A stretch of 64,000 nucleotides of DNA from Paenibacillus_G filicis (GCF_038070315.1 NZ_JBBPCC010000001.1:682001-746000); one strand, 5' to 3'. Shown: positions 1 to 8,539, counted from the stretch's first letter. Made by a program: numbers and translations. Notes: generated by a model not told the origin, from the letters alone.

Positions 1-405
1 CACTTTTTCTTGGTAAACCTCGATATTGGATGAAGTTAATTGAGAAGCGTTAAATTCATCACGCAGCTTGCCGCCACGAACCTTCGTATTGAGGTTGTGA
101 TCTGCGATTTCAAGCTTATCCTTCTCCTTCGGATCTTGCACAGAAACCGTGTATGTATCCCCCTCCCATTGAACAGCCTTGTTCAAGGAGTAAGAGATAA
201 AGCGCAACGGCACATAGGTACTACCCTCATAGATAAAAGCCTGCTGGTCTTGAGGCGGAGCCACCTGCTCCCCGTCAAATACAAATTGAAGTGGAACATA
301 GTACACATCAACATTCTTGGGAGTTTGCGCTCCGAAAGCTGTAGTTGTCAGGCTGGAAACAAACAGAGCACTAGCCAACAAAGCCATTTTAAACTTTTTC
401 ATCAT
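1..405 (-). CDS. Stalk-domain (copper amine oxidase N-terminal-like) secreted protein, C-terminus outside window
   Basis: The first 135 residues are visible and the reading frame runs off the left edge. ATG at 405 follows AGGAG with five bases between; a second ATG follows directly. Residues 1-25 form a signal peptide (MMKKFK, hydrophobic core, then AFGAQT). The mature part has the pattern YVPLQFVFDG...AFIYEGSTYVPLRFISYSL, in which the repeated YVPLRF-type strand is the hallmark of the PF07833 'stalk' domain common in exported Paenibacillus proteins. It is the last visible gene of the first polysaccharide locus, 44 bases after the preceding stop. The domain suggests an extracellular wall or matrix protein; its specific role cannot be read from the fragment. 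Confidence 0.8.
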   Translation of the reverse strand, partial: MMKKFKMALLASALFVSSLTTTAFGAQTPKNVDVYYVPLQFVFDGEQVAPPQDQQAFIYEGSTYVPLRFISYSLNKAVQWEGDTYTVSVQDPKEKDKLEIADHNLNTKVRGGKLRDEFNASQLTSSNIEVYQEKV

Positions 406-449
406 CGAATCTCCTTTTCTGATCATCAGTCATTCTGGATTAAGAACAA

Positions 450-1052
450 TCACTTAGAAACTGCCTTGCGTACGGCATCAATCTCCGCTTGCGTGAACTT
501 GGAGTACGCAATCTTCTTCAGCTCCGCCTTTTTCTCCGGAGTCAGGTCACCGCTCGCCATCTGCCTGATGTTATTGATTTCAGATGCGGTGAAACGGCCC
601 ATGACGAACTTGACGGCTTGCTGTCTGTCGGTGAATTGAAGGTCAGGGTTGCCTGGAGACTTATCTCCATTGCTTGAGGGAGTAGCAGGCCCAACATTAG
701 TTGAGTTGGTTGATTGTTCATTGCTCTCAGCATCCTTCTGCTCTTGGGCATTGCCCGTGGCTGACGGACCGACAGGGGTAGAGCCAGGTTTTTCGGTTCC
801 TGAAGGAGTGGCTGCTGAGGATTGCCCCCCGTCCTTGACCCCAGTAGAACTAGTCGGATTCTGGCCGGAAGCCAGCAGCTTGTCCAATTCCCCCGACAAC
901 TCCGTATTCTTGTCCAGCTCCTTGGACAGCTCGACCGCGATCTTATCAGCCGCCAGATTCAAAGCATAATCGTAAGCCCAGTAACCGCCGCCTCCAAGCA
1001 CCGCTGCTATGACTGCCAGAGAGATTAGGGTCTTCCGTTTCAGTAGGGTCAC
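450..1052 (-). CDS. Membrane-anchored protein of unknown function, paralogue of the next gene upstream
   Basis: The 200-residue product starts at GTG 1052, three bases after the stop of the upstream paralogue, so translation is probably coupled. Residues 1-28 are a basic start plus one membrane segment (LISLAVIAAVLGGGGYWAY), and residues 70-135 are a low-complexity Ser/Thr/Gly/Pro/Asn linker. The C-terminal 60 residues are a charged helical module (FTASEINNIRQMASGDL, then EKKAELKKIAYSKFTQAEI). That module matches the C-terminus of the neighbour at 1056-1787, with the shared pattern (L/F)(S/T)-A-S-E-I ... (D/G)L(S/T)xE-K-K. I do not recognise the family. The position at the end of the eps-type locus suggests an extracytoplasmic, perhaps structural or sensory, role, but that is inference only. 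Confidence 0.75.
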   Translation of the reverse strand: MTLLKRKTLISLAVIAAVLGGGGYWAYDYALNLAADKIAVELSKELDKNTELSGELDKLLASGQNPTSSTGVKDGGQSSAATPSGTEKPGSTPVGPSATGNAQEQKDAESNEQSTNSTNVGPATPSSNGDKSPGNPDLQFTDRQQAVKFVMGRFTASEINNIRQMASGDLTPEKKAELKKIAYSKFTQAEIDAVRKAVSK

Positions 1053-1055
1053 CCC

Positions 1056-1787
1056 CTAAGGATTTTTCACAATATGCTGCTCTTTCAACGAATCCTTGTA
1101 GTCTTTCCCTTGACTAAGCCCATACTTGGCTGCTATGGCAATAAGTTCATTATACTCGTCTTCTGAAAGCTTGTTTAGAATAATCTTCTTGGCTTCCTTT
1201 TTCTCTTCCACGGATAAGCCATTGCCCATCATCTTGGTGAAAAGCTGAATTTCGCTGGCGCTAAGTTTTGAGACTAGCATGGTCATGATTTTAGCTTTTT
1301 CACGCAAAGTAACACTCTCCTGGACTTTCTCGGCCTTGTCTTTGGAGATGGTGGCTGAGTAGTTGGAGGAGGTGGGTGCTTTGGGCGAGTCTTTTGGTTG
1401 TTCTTTTAATGGTTCTTCCGTAGGTTTGTTCTTTTCCTCTGTTTTATTTTCGCTTGCTTTAAAAGTTTCGCCCGGTTCACTTTTCAAAGTTTCTTCTTGT
1501 GCTTCTAATTTTCTTGTAGCATCAGGAACGATATTTAAAGGTGTATTCTGATTTTTTTCTTGGCTTCGATCCGCGCTGTTCTTTTCACTTTCTAATTCTA
1601 CATCTGTAGCGTCTTTTCTTTCGTCTTCATTATTTCGGGAGGAAGGCGAACTGTTGATGATATGTGTCGCCTCTTCTCCTCCGGCGATGCTCTTCGTTAT
1701 GAAAGAAAAAGAAAAATTAACAACTGCAATAAACAAAATACCAGTGAGTGCAGCAACTGATAGAAGAAGGATAAGTTTTTTCCGCAT
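1056..1787 (-). CDS. Membrane-anchored protein of unknown function with disordered acidic/Pro linker
   Basis: The 243-residue product starts at ATG 1787 after AAGGTGATGAG. One membrane segment (residues 5-28, LILLLSVAALTGILFIAVV) is followed by about 110 residues rich in Glu, Lys, Ser, Asn and Pro that are probably disordered. A helical C-terminal module spans about 152-235 (KLSASEIQLFTKMMGNGLSV, then EEKKEAKKIILNKLSEDEY). It is the paralogue of the downstream gene: same layout and C-terminal module, unrelated linker sequence. It lies 25 bases after rfbB, probably in one transcript. AT content is higher than in the downstream copy. Function unknown. Confidence 0.75.
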   Translation of the reverse strand: MRKKLILLLSVAALTGILFIAVVNFSFSFITKSIAGGEEATHIINSSPSSRNNEDERKDATDVELESEKNSADRSQEKNQNTPLNIVPDATRKLEAQEETLKSEPGETFKASENKTEEKNKPTEEPLKEQPKDSPKAPTSSNYSATISKDKAEKVQESVTLREKAKIMTMLVSKLSASEIQLFTKMMGNGLSVEEKKEAKKIILNKLSEDEYNELIAIAAKYGLSQGKDYKDSLKEQHIVKNP

Positions 1788-1812
1788 CTCATCACCTTAT
1801 GGAAATAGATTG

Positions 1813-2814
1813 CTATTGCTTATTTAACTGTGCTGCAATTACAAGCCTAGTCCACCACTCTTGGTTCTCCACATACCATTGAATCGTTTGAGCGATTCCA
1901 GTCTCAAAGCTATAGGCAGGTTGCCAGCCTAGATTAATTAACTTGCTAGGATCTATGGCGTAGCGCTTATCATGCCCCAAGCGATCTGTTACAAATTCAA
2001 TTAAATCTTCTGATCTTCCTAGTATGCGAATAATTGTTTTCACAACTTCCAAGTTGGTACGTTCATTATGACCGCCTACATTGTATACTTCTCCGTTATC
2101 CCCCTGATGCAAAACCAAGTCAATTGCTGCACAGTGATCCTGCACATGCAACCAATCACGAATATTTTTACCATTTCCATATACTGGGATGGTCCAATTA
2201 GATAGAACACGCGATATGGTTAAGGGGATTAATTTTTCAGGAAAATGATACGGGCCGTAGTTATTGGAACATCTAGTAATATTCATAGGCAATCCATAGG
2301 TCTCATGGTAGGCTCGGACTAACAAATCTGAAGAAGCTTTACTTGCACTATAAGGACTATTAGGCTGTATTGGAGTGTTCTCCGTAAAGAAAATGTGGGG
2401 ATCAAAATCAAGCTCCCCGTACACTTCATCTGTAGATACATGAACAAACTTCGCTACTCCATAGCGTCTAGCAGCGTCGAGTAGTACTTGGGTACCCATC
2501 ACATTGGTCCGTATAAAAACTTCCGGATCAGTAATAGAACGATCAACATGGCTTTCCGCAGCAAAATGAGCAATATAATCAAATCTATTAGTTTTGAATA
2601 TTTCCATAATAGTACTACGGTCAGCAATATCAGCCTGAATAAAATGATAGTTACTTTCATGCTCAATATGTCGGTGCTTGGATAAATCCCCGGCATAGGT
2701 TAGCAAGTCCAAATTAAAAACTTCATAGTCAGGATACTTATTTAATATATAGTGAATAAAGTTACCACCGATAAAGCCGGCTCCTCCTGTAACTAATAGT
2801 TTTTTGTTAGTCAA
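1813..2814 (-). CDS. rfbB: dTDP-glucose 4,6-dehydratase RfbB/RmlB
   Basis: This extended short-chain dehydrogenase (about 333 residues) converts dTDP-glucose to dTDP-4-keto-6-deoxyglucose in the cytoplasm. Visible signatures are the NAD-binding glycine motif LVTGGAGFIGGNFIHY near the N-terminus, HFAAESHVDRSI, the STDEVYG strand and the catalytic YSASKASSD (YxxxK). The dTDP-sugar signature RCSNNYGPYHFPEKLIP follows, and length is typical. I prefer TTG at 2814, because AGAGGTGAG then lies at normal spacing; the longer GTG start at 2823 falls inside that site. It follows rfbA, but rfbC and rfbD are not in the window, so rhamnose may not be the product. Confidence 0.93.
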   Translation of the reverse strand: MTNKKLLVTGGAGFIGGNFIHYILNKYPDYEVFNLDLLTYAGDLSKHRHIEHESNYHFIQADIADRSTIMEIFKTNRFDYIAHFAAESHVDRSITDPEVFIRTNVMGTQVLLDAARRYGVAKFVHVSTDEVYGELDFDPHIFFTENTPIQPNSPYSASKASSDLLVRAYHETYGLPMNITRCSNNYGPYHFPEKLIPLTISRVLSNWTIPVYGNGKNIRDWLHVQDHCAAIDLVLHQGDNGEVYNVGGHNERTNLEVVKTIIRILGRSEDLIEFVTDRLGHDKRYAIDPSKLINLGWQPAYSFETGIAQTIQWYVENQEWWTRLVIAAQLNKQ

Positions 2815-2901
2815 CGAACTCACCTCTTGGATACTTAAATGAACTCGAACCTATATCATATGACAGATTGTTCTGACCAAACAAAGCCCACATTCCATCA
2901 G

Positions 2902-3780
2902 TCAGTATTTCACTTCCCCGTTTGCCACTTTCATCAAGTATTGACCATATCCTGTCTTCCCTAGCATTTCGGCACAATTCAGTAGCTGCTCTCTGTTAAT
3001 CCAATGATTAATATAAGCTATCTCTTCTGGAGCCGCGATCTTAATTCCTTGATGTTCTTCAATTGTGCGCACAAAATTGGTAGCGTCCACCAAACTCTGA
3101 TGAGTTCCTGTATCCAACCAAGTAAAGCCCCGACCCAGCAGTTCAACATTTAGCTCTCCAAGCTTCAAATAAGCTTCATTGATTGCTGTAATCTCAAGCT
3201 CCCCTCGTGCAGAAGGTTTAATGTTCTTGGCCATCTTTACCACACGATTATCATAGAAGTAAAGTCCGGTAATAGCGTAATTCGACTTTGGATGTTCGGG
3301 TTTTTCTTCAACACTTAAAACCTTTCCATTTTTATCAAACTCTACGACCCCAAATCGCTGAGGATCATGAACATGGTATCCAAAGACAGTTGCCCCGCTC
3401 TTTAATTTTGCAGCATTTTGAAGCTTACCTCGCATACCATTTCCATAATATATATTGTCCCCTAAAATCATACACACTGAATCATTTCCTATAAATTCCT
3501 CACCTAAAATAAAAGCTTGAGCCAGTCCATCCGGACTGGGTTGAACTTTATACTGTAAAGATATTCCAAACTGAGACCCATTACCTAACAAACTTTCAAA
3601 CCTTGATGTGTCCTCTGGTGTGGAGATAATTAGGATTTCGCGTATGCCTGCGAGCATTAGAGTTGATAAAGGATAGTAAATCATAGGTTTATCGTAAACG
3701 GGAAGCAATTGTTTGCTTGTTACCATGGTGAGTGGGTAAAGGCGAGTTCCGCTGCCACCTGCTAGGATGATGCCCTTCAT
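2902..3780 (-). CDS. rfbA: Glucose-1-phosphate thymidylyltransferase RfbA/RmlA
   Basis: This enzyme joins dTTP and glucose-1-phosphate to give dTDP-glucose, the substrate of the downstream RfbB. The N-terminus MKGIILAGGSGTRLYPLT is the nucleotidyl-transferase signature, followed by SKQLLPVYDKPMIYYPLS and later GDNIYYG and EEKPEHPKSNYAITGLYFYD, all diagnostic of RmlA. It has 292 residues, the usual length. The start is ATG 3780, where AGGAGG precedes at good spacing; an upstream in-frame extension of 17 codons has no such site. The next gene, rfbB, begins after 87 bases in the same direction. Confidence 0.95.
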   Translation of the reverse strand: MKGIILAGGSGTRLYPLTMVTSKQLLPVYDKPMIYYPLSTLMLAGIREILIISTPEDTSRFESLLGNGSQFGISLQYKVQPSPDGLAQAFILGEEFIGNDSVCMILGDNIYYGNGMRGKLQNAAKLKSGATVFGYHVHDPQRFGVVEFDKNGKVLSVEEKPEHPKSNYAITGLYFYDNRVVKMAKNIKPSARGELEITAINEAYLKLGELNVELLGRGFTWLDTGTHQSLVDATNFVRTIEEHQGIKIAAPEEIAYINHWINREQLLNCAEMLGKTGYGQYLMKVANGEVKY

Positions 3781-4117
3781 TGGAACCTCCTCTACTTTTA
3801 AATATTGTAGTTTATAGAATATGAGCCCCATGCTAATCTGTCAGGTAAGATCAGAATGAATCAAAATATCGTTCGATTACAAGCCTGCACATTTTAGTCA
3901 AACTTCAAAGCACATCTTAGATAATGAAAGCATGTTCCGTACTTTCACCTTTACCAATTGATTTACGGCACGATGCTGAAACTTACAGAATTTATCGACC
4001 AGGTACTGTGCAGCACAGACGAGTCCCTGTCTACTGCCATCATAAAGTACCACTTGGTTTCTGCTACAAAAAACTGGATAAGTCATCCTTCGTCAAGAGG
4101 AACAAAATAGACTACAA
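3781..4117. other. Intergenic stretch without a recognised gene
   Basis: This gap separates epsN from rfbA. Both strands carry short open frames. The plus-strand frame at about 3915-4109 gives a peptide containing LTEFIDQVLCSTDESLSTAI; it has no clear ribosome site and I do not recognise it. No strong hairpin with a T-run was found. It may hold a gene remnant or a promoter for rfbA-rfbB, but I see nothing decisive. Confidence 0.4.
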
Positions 4118-5260
4118 TTATAGACATTCTTTTAAACAATTAATCACGTAATTTTGGTCTTCTATAGTCAAGTTTGACCCAGAAGGAAGACATACTCCTA
4201 TATTAAATAATCTTTCAGAAACACTTTCTTCTTCAGTATGAGAATAGTATTGAATACCTTTAAATAAAGGTTGCAGATGCAAAGGTTTCCATACTAGACG
4301 GGCTTCAATGTTCTTTTTCTCTAAATACTCTATGATTTTTATAGGATTTCTATAAGAATTAGGTTCAATAGTTAGTGCTGTTAACCAACGAGTTGAAAAG
4401 CTAAAATCTGCTTCGGGCATAAATTTAACACCATCAATTTGTGATAACATTTCAAAATATCTCTTAAAAACAGCTCTTCTTGCACAAATACGATCTTCTA
4501 ACACTTTAAGCTGAGCTATTCCAATTCCTGCAAGAACATTGCTTAACCTATAATTGAATCCTAGCTGACTATGTTGATAATATCTAGCTTGGTCTCGCGA
4601 TTGTGTGGCCCAGAATCTTGCTCTCTCTAGTGCTTCAATATCATCGGAAACCAACATACCTCCCCCAGAAGTAGTAATAATTTTATTACCATTAAATGAA
4701 TATATTCCGTACTTACCAAATGTACCACTCATTTTTCCTTTATAAGTAGCACCTAACGATTCGGCGGCATCTTCAATAATAGGTATATTATAGAACTTGC
4801 AGATATCTAGTAAGGGGTCCATGTCCGCATTTTGCCCGTATAAGTTAACTAGTATTAAAGCTTTTGGAATTTTACCTTTCTTACTTAATTCAACTATTGC
4901 CCTTTTAAGTGCTATGGGTGACATATTCCAAGTATCAGGCTCAGAATCTATAAAAACAGGTTGGGCACCTTCATATAAAATAGGATTAGCACTCGCAACA
5001 AAGGTAAAAGTTGAGCACAGAACTAAATCACCAGGCTTTATATTTAACAAACGAAGAGCTAGATGTATGGCCGCTGTCCCAGAACTTAGTGATAGAGCCC
5101 CCCTAACACCAACGTAATTTGCTATTTCTTGTTCAAATTGTTCGACATTAGGACCTAATGGTGCTATCCAATTTGAAGCAAATGCACTGTCAATATATTT
5201 TTGTTCTTCTCCGCTCATATGCGGAGGGGAAAGGAATATTTTTTCTCGAGCACCGCTCAT
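4118..5260 (-). CDS. epsN: DegT/DnrJ/EryC1-family sugar aminotransferase, EpsN/PglE-like
   Basis: This 380-residue PLP-dependent aminotransferase probably adds an amino group at C4 of a UDP-4-keto-6-deoxy-HexNAc, giving the substrate of the neighbouring acetyltransferase. Visible features are the N-terminal LSPPHMSGEEQKYIDSAF, SSGTAAIHLAL, the EDAAESLGA stretch that holds the PLP-contacting Asp, and the PLP lysine in SFNGNKIITTSGGG. The order EpsL-EpsM-EpsN is the same as in the B. subtilis eps operon. The ribosome site GAGGTG lies inside the end of epsM. Because rfbA/rfbB follow, a dTDP-4-keto sugar substrate is a possible alternative; the EpsC-N-M-L set makes the UDP-bacillosamine route more likely. 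Confidence 0.88.
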   Translation of the reverse strand: MSGAREKIFLSPPHMSGEEQKYIDSAFASNWIAPLGPNVEQFEQEIANYVGVRGALSLSSGTAAIHLALRLLNIKPGDLVLCSTFTFVASANPILYEGAQPVFIDSEPDTWNMSPIALKRAIVELSKKGKIPKALILVNLYGQNADMDPLLDICKFYNIPIIEDAAESLGATYKGKMSGTFGKYGIYSFNGNKIITTSGGGMLVSDDIEALERARFWATQSRDQARYYQHSQLGFNYRLSNVLAGIGIAQLKVLEDRICARRAVFKRYFEMLSQIDGVKFMPEADFSFSTRWLTALTIEPNSYRNPIKIIEYLEKKNIEARLVWKPLHLQPLFKGIQYYSHTEEESVSERLFNIGVCLPSGSNLTIEDQNYVINCLKECL

Positions 5261-5264
5261 TTAT

Positions 5265-5903
5265 CTACACCTCATTATTGAATCTTTTTATCACTCTACC
5301 GGGAACACCAACCACAGTGGAGGTCGAAGGTACATTCTCTATAATTACAGCACCTGCACCAACTATTGACTCTTGATCTATTGTTATTTGTTGTATAATT
5401 GTTGCTCCTATTCCAATCCAGCAAAAATCGCCAATCCTAACACCACCAGCCAAATTAACTCCAGGAGAAAGATGTACACCTGCTCCTAATATACAGTCAT
5501 GATCTACTGTGCATGCTGTATTAATAATGCAACCAAATGAAATCACTGCATTGGCATTTATTACACAATTTGCAAATATTACCGAACCTTCATCAATAAT
5601 AGAATACTTACTGATTACTGCCGATGGATGTATTATTGCAGGTAATTTAAACCCAAAATCTTTAAACTTTTTAAGCAAGTTTACTCGCCGCTGATTATCA
5701 CCAATTGCAACAGCAATATAATTGTAATCTTTTACACATTTAAAAGCATGTTCAATATCTCCTAACACCGGAAACGGATAATTTTTCTTTAAAATATGCT
5801 GATCATCTAAAAAAGCAATGCTACTCCATTTACCAGAAGCTTGTGCTGTATCAGCAACGACCTTACCATGTCCGCCTGCACCTATTATTAATAATTTATT
5901 CAT
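5265..5903 (-). CDS. epsM: NeuD/PglD-type sugar O/N-acetyltransferase, EpsM-like
   Basis: The 212-residue protein has the NeuD/PglD layout. An N-terminal nucleotide-sugar-binding Rossmann-like domain (LLIIGAGGHGKVVADTA) is followed from about residue 85 by a left-handed beta-helix of hexapeptide repeats (VIFANCVINANAVI, CIINTACTVDHDCILG, IGIGATIIQ), and it ends in VVGVPGRVIK. TVDHDC holds the His that serves as catalytic base in PglD. Acetyl-CoA-dependent N-acetylation of the amino sugar made by EpsN is the expected reaction. The start codon lies within the 3' end of epsL (8-base overlap) and the gene ends 4 bases before epsN, so the three are translationally linked. Confidence 0.88.
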   Translation of the reverse strand: MNKLLIIGAGGHGKVVADTAQASGKWSSIAFLDDQHILKKNYPFPVLGDIEHAFKCVKDYNYIAVAIGDNQRRVNLLKKFKDFGFKLPAIIHPSAVISKYSIIDEGSVIFANCVINANAVISFGCIINTACTVDHDCILGAGVHLSPGVNLAGGVRIGDFCWIGIGATIIQQITIDQESIVGAGAVIIENVPSTSTVVGVPGRVIKRFNNEV

Positions 5904-6492
5904 TTTCTTTTCCTGTAAATACTTCTGTTGTTTCTTTCCCTTTCGGATTAATTCCTTCAGATTTAGCGACCTTAGCTATAGTAAGAATTAATATTTTTAA
6001 ATCGAGCCAAAAAGTTCTATTATTTACATACCAAACATCTAACTCAAACTTCTCCGACCAAGATATTCCGTTCCTTCCATTTATTTGGGACCAACCTGTT
6101 ATTCCAGGCCTAACGTCATGGCGTTTCATTTGTTCAGTTGTATATAGAGGTAAATATTCCATCAGCAAGGGTCTTGGACCCACTAAACTTAAATCTCCTT
6201 TAATTACATTTAATAATTGTGGAAGTTCGTCTAAACTTAACTTTCTCATAATTCTACCAGTCCCTGTCATTCTTTTTTCATCAGGCAATAAACACCCGTG
6301 CTCATCGACCTCATTTGTCATTGAGCGAAACTTATATATATAAAAAGGTTTACCGTTTAATCCAGGTCTTAATTGTTTAAAAAATACGGGAAATCCTACT
6401 CCAAAACCTACAAAAATAATTAATATTATTATTAGTGGAGACAAAACAATTAACATTAAAATAGAGAAAAAAAAATCAAACAACCTTTTCAT
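5896..6492 (-). CDS. epsL: Initiating phosphoglycosyl transferase, EpsL/PglC-like
   Basis: This 198-residue monotopic phosphoglycosyl transferase (PF02397) should move a phospho-sugar from its UDP donor to undecaprenyl phosphate, starting repeat-unit assembly. It has a single hydrophobic re-entrant helix at residues 8-32 (LMLIVLSPLIIILIIFVGF), then YKFRSMTNEVDEHG, the catalytic Asp-Glu of KLSLDELPQLLNV, GDLSLVGPRPLL and PGITGWSQINGRN. Length matches the minimal PglC form without an extra membrane domain. It heads the EpsL-M-N group. An 800-base gap and a terminator-like hairpin lie upstream, so this group may be transcribed separately. Confidence 0.92.
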   Translation of the reverse strand: MKRLFDFFFSILMLIVLSPLIIILIIFVGFGVGFPVFFKQLRPGLNGKPFYIYKFRSMTNEVDEHGCLLPDEKRMTGTGRIMRKLSLDELPQLLNVIKGDLSLVGPRPLLMEYLPLYTTEQMKRHDVRPGITGWSQINGRNGISWSEKFELDVWYVNNRTFWLDLKILILTIAKVAKSEGINPKGKETTEVFTGKENE

Positions 6493-6646
6493 AATGATAT
6501 AACCCCCTTCTTAAAACCTATACAAACAAGATTATCAAGTATCTTTTAACTATATATCTATCTCTTAATACAAGGTGATAATACTTGCTTTTTGAATATG
6601 AAATAGAACTAATCTATTCTACCTAATTTTCTAAATATAACGATCC

Positions 6647-6652
6647 ATTATA
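6647..6652 (-). promoter_or_regulatory. Possible -10 box upstream of epsL
   Basis: A TATAAT hexamer on the minus strand, preceded by TTGCT, lies about 155 bases before the epsL start and just past the internal terminator. I see no convincing -35 hexamer at 16-18 bases, and the surrounding DNA is very AT-rich, so it may be chance. Confidence 0.3.
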
Positions 6653-6753
6653 AGCAAGAAATCAGTATTCTTTACCTTATTTCGCAGTGAGTTCTCTTCT
6701 TAATTATAATTGAACGATAATCCTAAAAAAAAAATGCAGAAAAATATAAGATT

Positions 6754-6821
6754 AAAAAACTCTTGATGGGCACATCGACCAGATTCTGTTGAAGATGAAT
6801 CGATGTGCCGAGATTATCAAG
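6754..6821 (-). terminator. Intrinsic terminator inside the eps-type locus
   Basis: On the minus strand CTTGAT and GGCACATCGA pair with TCGATGTGCC and ATCAAG across a 21-base loop, and the stem is followed by AGTTTTTT. It lies downstream of the polymerase gene (7295-8539) and before epsL, so it would split the locus into two transcripts. Confidence 0.6.
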
Positions 6822-6894
6822 CAATTAATCTTACCATTTTTCCAAAAACATCAAAATCATTGCTAATCTGAAGCTTATCGGGATACTGGTTTAG

Positions 6895-7185
6895 AATCGA
6901 GCGAAGTATTTTGAGCGAAAGAAAAACAGTTATTCAGTCAAAGAATTCTTGTCCTTTCTGGATCGTGGTGTGAAAAAGTACAAAGGAAATTAAATCGTGG
7001 TGGCTATAGACAATATATGCATCTTCCATACACAATCAAACAATTATCCAACTTTTTCAAAAGAAACATCAAGCCAAACTTACTATGATTATTTCCCTAG
7101 GCACTGTCCAAATTTAAAAATAATTGAAGAATTACTGAGTTGGTTAAAGTTGTCTGTTAATTCACATTATCTTTTTCCACATTAA
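6895..7185 (+). pseudogene. Remnant of an IS630-family transposase (DDE catalytic part)
   Basis: A plus-strand frame reads KEFLSFLDRGVKKYKGN, an in-frame TAA at 6991-6993, then IVVAIDNICIFHTQS and later HCPNLKIIEELLSWLKLSV. This matches the C-terminal half of IS630/Tc1-type transposases. The usual block there is (V)xDNxxxHH, then PxYSPxLNxIExxWxWLK, with the second catalytic Asp in the DN and the last Glu in IIEE. Another stop (TAG 6892-6894) bounds it upstream and no N-terminal half is present. It is therefore an inactive relic lying in the low-GC glycan cassette. Confidence 0.7.
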
Positions 7186-7294
7186 AAAATTCGAATAACC
7201 TATTAATGCTTATGCATTGATTTATGAAACGTCGACTACCACTTTTGAACGCCTTAGTCTTCAATCCTATATATTCACACCTAATATATAGGAT

Positions 7295-8539
7295 TTAACG
7301 TCGTCTCATTATAAAGGTCAAACCTTTACTATACGTAATAATTAAGTTACGAAAAAAACTATTTGTAAAAAAAATCAAACTAAGTGATAGAATAAATATT
7401 GCTATATTAAGAAAAACTCTAAATTCATCTCCCCTAACCCATTTCATTAATAAAACTATACACATACCATAAATCAATATATCTAATATCCTTCTTTTTT
7501 TGCTTATTAAGTTATCTATAAATCCTAATATTGAACCTGCTACCCCAGCAATTAATAAGCCACCTAACCAGCCTAAATTTAAGATTGATTCGCCAATAGC
7601 CCCAGGTCTTAATTGAGCACCAGATTCCCAAACCCTCAAAAAAAACATTTGTGTTATTATACTATTTCCATCTTTAAAAGAATCCCCAAACATCCAATAA
7701 ATGGGTGATAAATATGTAAATATTTTATCATCATATTTCGCATCAACCAGACTCCATAAAACATCAAATTCGGGAGTACTTGCAAATATTGATGCAACTC
7801 CTTGAAATGAATCACGACCAGTTAGTATAGGAAAAAAAACTACTACAAAACAAACGAATCCAATATATACAATAAGTAATTTTTTCGAGATTTTTCTTGA
7901 TAATGAAAAAGAAATGATAAGTATTATTAGTGGCTCTATAAAACTAGCACGTGATCCGTAGATCATTGTAAACAATGTAGCAGGCACAAGATGTAAAGCT
8001 ATAAACCAATTTATCCTTGTTTTTGTAATTATGAATGCACAAAGAAAGAAAATTACAATATATAGATATATAGTGGACATAATTGCCCAGTAACCAATAC
8101 CATTGAGTGCAGACATCCTACTCAACCATAAATACTCAAATCCAATAGTTTGTAGTATGTGAATAACCCCAAAAAGATTAATAATAAAAAATAAAAGTAA
8201 TAACATTCTTGTTTTCAAACAAATTACTATTTGTTTTTTTTTGTTATCAATTACTTCGAAGTTAGCATTGGATTTTAAGATTCCTCTTACCAACACATAC
8301 AGGACACCAACAACTAGTGTCCAAGCACAAACATAAAGATTAGACAAGATAAAACCTTCTTCAGTACCCATATATCTAGAGTTAATAATGTTATATTTTA
8401 TTGCTATTCCTCTTCCACTATAGGATAGAATAATTGAAAGCATAAATGTAAACATTAAAATACTCTTGTATTTATAACTAACAATGATAACAAATAATAA
8501 GATATTTAGGAAAAAAAGAGAGGTTAGTAATTCCGTCAA
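7295..8539 (-). CDS. Polysaccharide polymerase, Wzy/EpsG-like membrane protein
   Basis: The 414-residue product is strongly hydrophobic, with about ten membrane segments and a large loop around residues 225-300 (GRDSFQGVASIFASTPEFD). This is typical of oligosaccharide repeat-unit polymerases, which share layout rather than sequence. The start is TTG 8539, overlapping the TGA of the upstream glycosyltransferase as TTGA, with GGGGAGG six bases before. It sits between the glycosyltransferases and the terminator at 6754-6821. Very AT-rich. The assignment rests on topology and context; an O-antigen ligase-type function is the main alternative. Confidence 0.75.
   Translation of the reverse strand: MTELLTSLFFLNILLFVIIVSYKYKSILMFTFMLSIILSYSGRGIAIKYNIINSRYMGTEEGFILSNLYVCAWTLVVGVLYVLVRGILKSNANFEVIDNKKKQIVICLKTRMLLLLFFIINLFGVIHILQTIGFEYLWLSRMSALNGIGYWAIMSTIYLYIVIFFLCAFIITKTRINWFIALHLVPATLFTMIYGSRASFIEPLIILIISFSLSRKISKKLLIVYIGFVCFVVVFFPILTGRDSFQGVASIFASTPEFDVLWSLVDAKYDDKIFTYLSPIYWMFGDSFKDGNSIITQMFFLRVWESGAQLRPGAIGESILNLGWLGGLLIAGVAGSILGFIDNLISKKRRILDILIYGMCIVLLMKWVRGDEFRVFLNIAIFILSLSLIFFTNSFFRNLIITYSKGLTFIMRRR

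Noticed and set aside
2902..3780. Reading the rfbA-rfbB pair as a complete dTDP-rhamnose pathway
   Set aside because: The epimerase and reductase genes are not in the window, so the end product cannot be named.
3915..4109. Plus-strand frame containing LTEFIDQVLCSTDESLSTAI as a gene
   Set aside because: It looks partly protein-like but has no start signal and no recognised relative, and the opposite strand is open too; noted as intergenic only.
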